From an archaeon (lineage in GTDB: Archaea; Halobacteriota; Syntropharchaeia; Alkanophagales; Methanospirareceae), in the NCBI GenBank assembly GCA_030019325.1, contig JASEFB010000056.1, positions 1 to 12,518 of the forward strand: a stretch of DNA of 12,518 nucleotides, written 5' to 3'. Position 1 is the stretch's first letter. Each line of letters starts with the position of its first letter. The position numbers and the translations under genes are program-made. The notes under the pieces are model-generated. The model had not been told where the DNA came from. It ran no database searches and saw only the letters and a program-made list of their open reading frames with translations. Below, one piece after another: positions 1 through 5,014 of the stretch.

Positions 1-60
1 GACCCAACAAAGCACTAATACGTGCCTTCGGGGAAGTATATTTTTCATGGCATCATCCAC

Positions 61-84
61 GCCACCCCCGATTAAAATCGGGTG
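61..84 (-). terminator. Hairpin downstream of the PGF-CTERM/SLT gene
   Basis: CCCGATT (67-73) and AATCGGG (76-82) form a perfect 7-bp stem with a 2-nt loop, about 18 bases past the stop codon at 100-102. Its placement fits a transcript end or an RNA-stabilising hairpin. There is no long U tract in the minus-strand direction, so terminator activity is inferred. Positions 1-60 hold no recognisable gene. Confidence 0.45.
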
Positions 85-99
85 CATCCCGTTGTCCCA

Positions 100-1764
100 T
101 TACCTCCTTCTCAAAAGATATGCCACTGCAAATAATCCTGCAATTGCAAATATAGCTTCAAATCCTGGAACACCCTTTTCAGGTGCTGGTACTCCTCCGA
201 CCGGGACTCTGATTGTCAAGAAGAATTCATAGCCTCTATATTGACCATCAATTAACTCCCGTCCTCCAATCACTTCCTTTACATACCTCCTAATTATTTT
301 TGCCTTTTCTTTTATTGCATCCTCAGTCCACTTGGGATAATAGTGTTTTAAAGCATCTTCTAAATAATTGTTTTTCTGTATATCATCCCACTTTTCAGGA
401 TCACTGCCATTATCTTTACAGAATTGTTGTGCTTTCGTTATTGTGCCTACACCTCCATTATATGCTGCGAGAACGAATTTCAAACGTTCTGTTTTATCAT
501 TTACTGCCCCTGTTTTTCCTTCTTTGAAGAAGTTATCATGTATCCATTTCAGATATTTTGTGCCATATTTTATATTCTGATCGGGGTCAAGTCCATCTTT
601 TTGTCGCCATTCTTTCTCAGTTCCTTTATACCCTACATCCTTGCTTGCATTATACGTCATCTGCATGTAGCCAACATCAGTGCCACCATTTGCACTTGCA
701 TCAAAGTCGCTCTCTTCCCTAATAACAGCCATTATAAGGCATGGGCTTACTTTGTATTCCTTCGCATATTTCATGACGTATGGAAGCGCTTTTTTCTCCT
801 CAGGTCTTAATTTATTTTCATCAAGTGTGTATTCACCGTTATAATTGAAAGCGTCTTCGGTTGGTGGCAGTGTAGGTGCAACGGCTGGTGTGGGAGTTAA
901 TGCAGGCTTTCCTAAGCTTATCGGTGACCACTGCGGAAGAGAGCCATGAGCAAGTTTGATTAAACCGCTCCCATCTGCATTTATGATATAAATATCCTCA
1001 TCTTCACGATAATTTGTGCTGAATACAATTATTTTCCCATCTGGTGACCAACTTGGAGGACTAAAAATACCTTCTCCTCCTTTATCAAATATTTTAACCT
1101 TACCAGTTCCATCTGGATTCACAGTAAATAATTCACATCTATACTTATACTCTGCATAGCCGGAGATGTATGGGCAGTTCACAAAGGCAATCTTTTTACC
1201 ATCAGGCCGCCAAGCTTGTCCTCTTAGAATATAATCGGACTCGGCTAATTTAATTTCATTACTCCCATCAGCGTCACAAACATAGAGTTCAGACAAAGTA
1301 GCAGTATGGGCAATTTTCTTCCCATCAGGCGACCATGCAAAAAGTTGAGACGAAAATTGCGGAGGGGATCCTTGATAATATTTCCAACCAGATAAGTTAG
1401 TGAGGAAAGTAGGAGGAGAGGGAACAAATTTACCTATGTCTTCCTCAGCGAGCTTAACTATATTACTCCCATCGGCATTCATAATGTAATACTCTTCATT
1501 TCTCATAAATACTATTTTTTTCCCGTCAGGCGACAAAAAGGGTGCTTCTCCTCCGGTCAGTCTCTTTTCACCTGTTCCATCTGGGTTTATAATATGAATA
1601 TTCCCTGCTGATTGGAAGACAATCTTCCCTTCTCTCGCACCAGCAACCGGAACTACTCCAACAGAAGTCATCACTGCCACGAGCATCACCACTAAAACAC
1701 CGAAGGCAAGCCCCTTTCCTATCCGATTCACCAAACCATTTTTATTTCGCTCCTTTTTCGACAT
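100..1764 (-). CDS. Secreted TolB-like beta-propeller + lytic transglycosylase (SLT) protein with PGF-CTERM anchor
   Basis: This 554-aa protein has four parts. Residues about 1-43 are a signal peptide: basic start, hydrophobic stretch, then VAGA. Residues about 46-285 carry repeated WSPDGKKI and NADGSN motifs, typical of WD40-like/PD40 (TolB-type) propeller blades; about five are visible. A Thr/Pro-rich linker (TPTPAVAPTLPPTE) leads to a soluble lytic-transglycosylase/lysozyme-like domain at about 325-490. It has the family signature IREESDF, with E351 the expected catalytic acid, then GYMQM, and AAYNGG at 433-438. The end is PGF (533-535), a hydrophobic helix and RRR, the PGF-CTERM signal recognised by archaeosortase A, so the mature protein is probably outside the cell and lipid-anchored. 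Start: ATG with AGGTGATA about 5 bases upstream. The natural substrate is unknown, since most archaea lack murein. A cell-wall glycan, a rival's murein or a structural role are all possible. Domain calls are firm; function is inferred. Confidence 0.9.
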   Translation of the reverse strand: MSKKERNKNGLVNRIGKGLAFGVLVVMLVAVMTSVGVVPVAGAREGKIVFQSAGNIHIINPDGTGEKRLTGGEAPFLSPDGKKIVFMRNEEYYIMNADGSNIVKLAEEDIGKFVPSPPTFLTNLSGWKYYQGSPPQFSSQLFAWSPDGKKIAHTATLSELYVCDADGSNEIKLAESDYILRGQAWRPDGKKIAFVNCPYISGYAEYKYRCELFTVNPDGTGKVKIFDKGGEGIFSPPSWSPDGKIIVFSTNYREDEDIYIINADGSGLIKLAHGSLPQWSPISLGKPALTPTPAVAPTLPPTEDAFNYNGEYTLDENKLRPEEKKALPYVMKYAKEYKVSPCLIMAVIREESDFDASANGGTDVGYMQMTYNASKDVGYKGTEKEWRQKDGLDPDQNIKYGTKYLKWIHDNFFKEGKTGAVNDKTERLKFVLAAYNGGVGTITKAQQFCKDNGSDPEKWDDIQKNNYLEDALKHYYPKWTEDAIKEKAKIIRRYVKEVIGGRELIDGQYRGYEFFLTIRVPVGGVPAPEKGVPGFEAIFAIAGLFAVAYLLRRR

Positions 1765-1777
1765 CTTTTATCACCTA

Positions 1778-1822
1778 TGTATATATATTTTGCTAGATTT
1801 ATTTTTGCCTATTATTTATGTA
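1778..1822 (-). promoter_or_regulatory. AT-rich promoter region and RBS of the propeller/SLT gene
   Basis: Between the 60-aa gene and the ATG at 1764 the minus strand is very AT-rich, with TATA-like runs (ATAAATAA near 1811-1820, AAATATATATAC near 1780-1791). AGGTGATA at 1769-1776 is a clear Shine-Dalgarno. The more distal TATA leaves room for a leader that includes the Shine-Dalgarno. The gene therefore may have its own promoter, but read-through from the upstream operon is equally possible. Confidence 0.3.
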
Positions 1823-1840
1823 TAGATCATTAGAACTTTG

Positions 1841-2023
1841 CTATCGGTATATCTTTCCACTCTTCAATCTCTGTGATAAAATAATCAATAAAACCCCAAC
1901 GACGGCCATAACCACACCGAGCAAACCGATCACAGGGATGAATGGAGAATAAAAAATAAAATTGATCATTCCAATAAATATTAATGTGATACCGATTAAT
2001 AATAGGTAGTTTATCCCTATCAT
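1841..2023 (-). CDS. Small two-helix membrane protein (60 aa)
   Basis: This is a 60-residue protein with two hydrophobic segments (about residues 5-24 and 29-49) separated by a short SPFIP turn, ending in a basic tail (QRLKSGKIYR). I do not recognise a family. The start is well supported: GAGAGGTGA lies five bases before the ATG, and that ribosome binding site overlaps the stop codon of the 52-aa gene upstream. This indicates translational coupling within one operon. The role is unknown, but it lies in a run of membrane and small genes. Confidence 0.7.
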   Translation of the reverse strand: MIGINYLLLIGITLIFIGMINFIFYSPFIPVIGLLGVVMAVVGVLLIILSQRLKSGKIYR

Positions 2024-2027
2024 TCTT

Positions 2028-2186
2028 TCACCTCTCTCGCTTTAGGAGAACAAAGTGGTGGCCTCTTCCCATAGCTCCCATGGCTATCGTGTACCCAACT
2101 GCTTCCCACTTCTCTTTGCCAAGTTCGTTGAGTCTTTCGACGAGTTTCTTTTCGTTCGTTTCATCAAGCAATATATATTCCCACAT
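2028..2186 (-). CDS. Small DUF4177-like protein (52 aa)
   Basis: The reading frame starts at ATG 2186 behind a textbook GGAGGTGAT site and encodes 52 residues. It begins MWEYILL, has LNELGKEKWEAVGY in the middle and ends HFVLLKRER. The pattern W-E-Y, then L..LG.E.WE.V, then a final beta strand with basic tail is that of the DUF4177 family of tiny alpha/beta proteins, whose function is unknown. The stop at 2028-2030 overlaps the ribosome binding site of the 60-aa membrane gene, so the two are very likely cotranscribed and coupled. Family assignment is by eye and moderately sure. Confidence 0.7.
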   Translation of the reverse strand: MWEYILLDETNEKKLVERLNELGKEKWEAVGYTIAMGAMGRGHHFVLLKRER

Positions 2187-2242
2187 TTTTATCACCTCCT
2201 TTTCTCATCATGCGATTCACCAAACCATTTCCATTCCGATTT

Positions 2243-3157
2243 CTATTTTTCTCCATTTCCTTCACCTAATTTTAATACCTCTTTTGCTCTTGATATATTC
2301 TCTTTTGTTATACCTTCAATTGATTCCACGATCTTATTAAAGTCCTTTTCCAATTCCTCAACATCAAAGAACCTGTTTCGTGTTGCACCCACCGTAACTA
2401 CTAATTCACAGGAGGTATGTTTAACAGAGATGTTCGGCTCAGCCCGAAATCCTATTTTTTCAATTATTCTTGGGTCATATATGTTCATCGTTGGAATATA
2501 TGCAGTCCCCTCTTCCACAACATATATCACCGCTAACCTTCTTGTTCTCGTAACAAGGTCATATAATAAGAAGGCAATACCAATCAACATCAATACGATA
2601 CCAATGATCTCCACTGGAAATGCCCACTCTTCGCCGATCCAAGTTGTGAATCCATGAACAATAAGAGTAAAGCCGAGGAATGTCAATAAAATTCCGATAC
2701 CAAATAATGTGAGGATATTAGAGACAATAGGAGTTTCAGCCAATTCAGGGATTAATGATTTAGACGGGCTTGTTGACTTCTTTATCGCTCTAATTCCACC
2801 ATTTAATAAAAAGATGTCGTTATTGAATCTGGATGCTGAGCTACCCTCTCCAGGTGAGACAGCCTCGGCAATCACATATCCTGTATCCTCTATGCATTGC
2901 CTAAGGTTTGTGTGAAATGTATGGATAGAGAGAATGTCCGGAATCTTAATCAAGATATTTTTAGTGTGGTCATGGATTATTGAATAAGGTCTCCATATAA
3001 GCAAAATCGCTCCAACAGCAATGATAATTGCCCAAACAAAAAGTAGAGGATACGGCGCTCCAAAAACAAGCTCGAGAATTAATAGGATAGCACCAATTAC
3101 AAAATCAAACTCGTTCCAATCGGTTTTCTGAATTCTGCTCCGCCAAGCCTTGCCCAA
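2243..3157 (-). CDS. Multi-helix membrane protein, probable 3' part of a frameshifted gene
   Basis: This frame of 304 residues has four likely membrane helices in two pairs (about 20-36 and 41-55; about 148-168 and 178-199) and soluble parts after each pair. The last hundred residues are charged and predicted to be cytosolic or extracellular (VVTVGATRNRFFDVEELEKDF). I recognise no family. The start is poor: TTG at 3157 with no ribosome binding site, lying 61 bases inside the preceding 96-aa frame. Upstream codons stay open only to a stop at 3176-3178. One extra A in the AAAA run (TTTT at 3166-3169 on the plus strand) would fuse both frames through DIIKIYKLGKAW into one protein of about 380 aa. 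It therefore looks like the 3' part of a split gene, by mutation or sequencing error. The following small gene has its own strong ribosome binding site. Confidence 0.65.
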   Translation of the reverse strand: MGKAWRSRIQKTDWNEFDFVIGAILLILELVFGAPYPLLFVWAIIIAVGAILLIWRPYSIIHDHTKNILIKIPDILSIHTFHTNLRQCIEDTGYVIAEAVSPGEGSSASRFNNDIFLLNGGIRAIKKSTSPSKSLIPELAETPIVSNILTLFGIGILLTFLGFTLIVHGFTTWIGEEWAFPVEIIGIVLMLIGIAFLLYDLVTRTRRLAVIYVVEEGTAYIPTMNIYDPRIIEKIGFRAEPNISVKHTSCELVVTVGATRNRFFDVEELEKDFNKIVESIEGITKENISRAKEVLKLGEGNGEK

Positions 3158-3387
3158 TTTGTAGATTTTATGATGTCATGCCTGCTAAAGCTCAATCTCT
3201 TTAGAATTGCTAATGCGCCAACTCTTCTACCTACTATCAAAAGTGCTATACCGCTGATTAAGAGAATCCACCATACTCCAAAAATAGTGCCAAGAATACC
3301 CAATGGTATTGCTGTTGATATCAACCACAATACGAGGAATGCAGCACCAGCACCAATTAACCATTTACCTGCTGTTGATATGTCCAT
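3097..3387 (-). CDS. Membrane protein, probable 5' part of a frameshifted gene (96 aa)
   Basis: It starts at ATG 3387 with AGGAGG about five bases upstream. Two hydrophobic helices (about residues 8-30 and 36-54) are followed by GRRVGALAILKR. The last 25 or so residues (after HDIIK) look unlike a designed ending and overlap the start of the 304-aa frame. The natural reading is that the true protein leaves this frame near the AAAA run at 3166-3169 and continues in the 304-aa frame. Family not recognised. Together the parts would give a membrane protein with at least six helices. Confidence 0.6.
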   Translation of the reverse strand: MDISTAGKWLIGAGAAFLVLWLISTAIPLGILGTIFGVWWILLISGIALLIVGRRVGALAILKRLSFSRHDIIKSTNWARLGGAEFRKPIGTSLIL

Positions 3388-3388
3388 T

Positions 3389-3487
3389 TTATTTCCTCCT
3401 TCTCAAAAGATATGTGCCTCTCTCCCCCTCGTGCCCATAATCTCCACTCTCAATATATCCCTTCACAATATCTTCTTTTACACCCAT
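3389..3487 (-). CDS. Short ORF (32 aa), possible remnant of a PGF-CTERM gene end
   Basis: An ATG at 3487, preceded by GAGGTAAAAG, opens a 32-codon frame ending GTYLLRRRK. It contains the AGGAGG that serves the downstream 96-aa gene. The last codons share an identical 20-bp stretch (3395-3414 with 103-122), in the same frame, with the YLLRRR tail of the propeller/SLT gene. Residues VKEDIVKGYIESGDY also loosely recall VKEVIGGRELIDGQY in that protein. It may be a decayed end of a duplicate or a small leader peptide. There is no membrane helix before the basic tail, so it is not itself a sortase substrate. Confidence 0.35.
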   Translation of the reverse strand: MGVKEDIVKGYIESGDYGHEGERGTYLLRRRK

Positions 3488-3504
3488 TCTTTTACCTCTT
3501 ATAT

Positions 3505-3532
3505 CCTTAAGTCACATGCCCCGTACTTAAGG
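3505..3532. repeat. Terminal hairpin of the IS200-type element
   Basis: CCTTAAGT (3505-3512) and ACTTAAGG (3525-3532) form a perfect 8-bp stem with a 12-nt loop at the 3' end of tnpA; its left arm overlaps the tnpA stop codon. IS200/IS605 elements carry subterminal palindromes recognised by TnpA, and this is the best candidate for the right end. The left end, upstream of 4199, is not clear by eye. Confidence 0.55.
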
Positions 3533-4199
3533 TATGGGGGCCTGTAACAGTAAAAAATTTGGTATAAAGCGTTATGTGTCCTATTTTGAGTGCCTTTTCT
3601 TTCTCCTCATCTATCATAACTACGGGTACAGTATCTGTTTTCTCGTAACTGTAACCCTTCTGTCCCTCGATATACTTCTCCACCACTTCCCACCCATGGC
3701 CCACTGATTGCGAAGCGTTTTTGATAAAACTTTTCTTTAAAGTTTTGTGATAACAACTTGGAGCCCATAAGTGGTCAGGGCACCACTCCTTAAGATGCGA
3801 GAATCTATCCCTCACTGCGAAGCGTTTTTCCGTAAAGGCTTTTTCTAAAAGGGTTTGCTTACTGCTCCTTCCCTTTATCCGCTTCGCTATCCAGCTAACT
3901 GAATATTTTGGCGGATCAGCGAAGCATTTTTCCGTAAACGCTTTTTGCTTGCAAAAAGGGTTTTTGATGAAAAGATGAACGTGATCAGCATTCACAGCCA
4001 TGTCTATAATTTCAATGTCACGCTCTTTACACGTTTCACGGATGATTTCTTCCGTCGCTTCCGCAACTTCACCTTCTAATACTTTCCCCCTGTATTTGGG
4101 CGAAAAGACCAGATGGTCGGTCAGCAATGACACCGTATGGTTGTCATGCCTGAGATCGCTTCTCATCCCCTTCCCAACTTTCGCCTCCGTTTCGCCCAT
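3507..4199 (-). CDS. tnpA: IS200/IS605-type transposase TnpA with three in-frame insertions
   Basis: This is a Y1 single-strand transposase. Visible family marks are HTVSLLTDHLVFSPKYRGKVL near the start, the HUH motif HVH (3975-3983) in NADHVHLFIK, PPKYSVSWIAKRIKGRSS, DHLWAPSCY, SVGHGWEVVEKYIEGQ with the likely catalytic tyrosine at 3672-3674, and HITLYTKFF at the end. The frame is 230 aa, much longer than usual for the family, because three segments of 13-15 codons interrupt conserved blocks: at 3915-3956, 3813-3857 and 3708-3746. All keep the frame open. The ORF opens at 4199, but ATG 4166 (MRSDLRHDNHT) matches the usual family start better. No tnpB is present. The element sits between the minus-strand membrane operon and the cobalamin operon. 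Whether the protein is still active is unknown. Confidence 0.85.
   Translation of the reverse strand: MGETEAKVGKGMRSDLRHDNHTVSLLTDHLVFSPKYRGKVLEGEVAEATEEIIRETCKERDIEIIDMAVNADHVHLFIKNPFCKQKAFTEKCFADPPKYSVSWIAKRIKGRSSKQTLLEKAFTEKRFAVRDRFSHLKEWCPDHLWAPSCYHKTLKKSFIKNASQSVGHGWEVVEKYIEGQKGYSYEKTDTVPVVMIDEEKEKALKIGHITLYTKFFTVTGPHTLSTGHVT
3708..3746 (-). repeat. In-frame hairpin insert 3 in tnpA (13 codons)
   Basis: Between SCYH and SVGHGWE, adjacent in ordinary TnpA proteins, lie 39 bases encoding KTLKKSFIKNASQ. The DNA holds an 8-bp palindrome (AAAACTTT/AAAGTTTT) followed by TCAAAAACGCTTCGCA on the coding strand. The same tail occurs in insert 2, but here it is read in a different frame. The AAACTTT hairpin with ATCAAA after it also matches the intergenic unit at 8087-8120. 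Confidence 0.7.
3813..3857 (-). repeat. In-frame hairpin insert 2 in tnpA (15 codons)
   Basis: These 45 bases between KGRSSK and RDRFSHLKEW encode QTLLEKAFTEKRFAV. On the plus strand CTTTT (3839-3843) and AAAAG (3847-3851) form a short stem. The flank TTTACGGAAAAACGCTTCGCA (coding strand, first 20 bases shared almost exactly) repeats insert 1 with one or two changes. Confidence 0.75.
3915..3956 (-). repeat. In-frame hairpin insert 1 in tnpA (14 codons)
   Basis: These 42 bases between FIKNP and PPKYS encode FCKQKAFTEKCFAD. They hold the perfect palindrome CTTTTTGC-TT-GCAAAAAG (3941-3958, running just past the insert edge), part of a 20-bp stretch (3940-3959) identical to 11095-11114 behind gltX. 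The peptide AFTEKCFA mirrors AFTEKRFA of insert 2. Confidence 0.75.
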
Positions 4200-4328
4200 C
4201 TCTCTTCAAGGTAATCACTAAAATTGTCAAATCAATATAAAAGCTTTTCGGTTGTTTTTCCTCTCAAAATATTTGATATAACAGCTCCATTCGTGAAATT
4301 AACGGAAAAAGTCCGGTGAGTTGAGAAA

Positions 4329-4442
4329 ATGAGACCACGTAAAAGATATCGAACTCAAAAACTCGTGACAACTATTGAAATCGAAAAAGAAGGATTTTAT
4401 CTCGTAAAGATTCAGAAAGGAGCGAGGAGAAAAGAGAGATGA
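4329..4442 (+). CDS. Possible small basic protein (37 aa), unrecognised
   Basis: ATG 4329 stands eight bases after GGTGA (4315-4319), a good archaeal ribosome binding site. The frame reads MRPRKRYRTQKL, a central TIEIEKEGFYLVKI that could be a beta strand pair, and a basic end RRKER. A TATA-like AATATAAAAG lies near 4233-4242. I recognise no family. A 7-bp hairpin follows 33 bases after the stop. The evidence is only the start signal, the hairpin and a protein-like composition. A minus-strand frame across 4299-4547 competes but is Phe/Ser-rich and less credible. Confidence 0.35.
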   Translation: MRPRKRYRTQKLVTTIEIEKEGFYLVKIQKGARRKER

Positions 4443-4475
4443 AAATGATTTCCAAAATCTACTCTTTACAAAAGA

Positions 4476-4497
4476 GAACCTCACAAAAAAGAGGTTC
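4476..4497 (+). terminator. Hairpin after the 37-aa ORF
   Basis: GAACCTC (4476-4482) and GAGGTTC (4491-4497) form a perfect 7-bp stem with loop ACAAAAAA. It is followed by a T-rich stretch (GTTTGATAACTCTTTTC). It could end a transcript from upstream before the cobalamin promoter. This function is inferred from structure only. Confidence 0.4.
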
Positions 4498-4550
4498 GTT
4501 TGATAACTCTTTTCATCCCTTCTCAGAAAAGGTTTTTGGCAAAACATTCA

Positions 4551-4632
4551 ATTAAAATATGATGCATTACATTAATCCTAGCCTCGCCATTAAGGATTGA
4601 TTCCGTGAGGTGTATACCAAAAGGGGGAAAGA
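4551..4632 (+). promoter_or_regulatory. Promoter, inverted repeat and RBS of the cobalamin operon
   Basis: ATTAAAATATG (4551-4561) is a plausible TATA element. In the expected leader, AATCCT (4574-4579) and AGGATT (4593-4598) form an inverted repeat that could be an operator or small hairpin. AAGGGGG (4621-4627) is the ribosome binding site before ATG 4633. No bacterial cobalamin-riboswitch core is visible. Confidence 0.4.
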
Positions 4633-5013
4633 ATGAAGGGCAGAGAAGTCTACATTGGAATTGGATTTCATAGAGGCGTGGAGGCGGTGAAGATGGAGAG
4701 AGCGATTCGGAGATTCTTAGAAGAATTGGGGATAGAATTGAGCGAAGTTAAAGGTTTATGCACCGTAGATTTCAGAAGAACTGAGGAGTTACAAGAGGTT
4801 TCTGCTAAATTTAGTATCCCTTTGCTTTGCTTTTCACGAGACGAAATAAACAGTGTGGATGTTCAATCGAGAAGCGCAGCAAGCAGTGTATTTGATATAA
4901 AGGGCGTTGCTGAACCCTGTGCCATCTTGGGAGCGATGAGGAATAAGGGTGGGTTCGAATTTATCAAAAGGGAATCATTTGATAAGAAAATAACCTTGGC
5001 GGTGGTGTTTTAA
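4633..5013 (+). CDS. cbiG: Cobalamin biosynthesis protein CbiG, C-terminal domain only
   Basis: The 126-aa protein matches the C-terminal domain of CbiG: GIGFHRGVEA at the start, then an L-C-T-V-D..R..E block, and near the end VAEPCAIL (CbiG has VAEaaAl here), finishing with ITLAVVF. CbiG opens the ring-A delta-lactone of cobalt-precorrin-5A and releases a two-carbon fragment as acetaldehyde, giving cobalt-precorrin-5B, in the anaerobic cytosolic B12 pathway. Full-length CbiG also has N-terminal and middle domains; these are absent here and may be encoded elsewhere. The start is supported by AAGGGGG five bases upstream. It is the first gene of the operon and ends one base before the next ATG, so translation is probably coupled. 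Confidence 0.85.
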   Translation: MKGREVYIGIGFHRGVEAVKMERAIRRFLEELGIELSEVKGLCTVDFRRTEELQEVSAKFSIPLLCFSRDEINSVDVQSRSAASSVFDIKGVAEPCAILGAMRNKGGFEFIKRESFDKKITLAVVF

Positions 5014-5014
5014 T

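Noticed and set aside
424..810. Plus-strand frame of 128 codons
   Set aside because: It runs antisense to the SLT domain, is rich in Phe, Cys and Ile as expected of an antisense shadow, and has no start signal.
2055..2657. Plus-strand frame of 200 codons
   Set aside because: It is antisense to the 304-aa membrane frame and the 52-aa gene, both of which have better protein character; no ribosome binding site.
4299..4547. Minus-strand frame of 82 codons in the tnpA-cbiG gap
   Set aside because: Phe/Ser-rich composition, crosses a hairpin on the opposite strand, no family resemblance and no convincing start.
4562..4632. Cobalamin riboswitch before cbiG
   Set aside because: The leader is too short and lacks the conserved B12-box; only a small 6-bp inverted repeat is visible.
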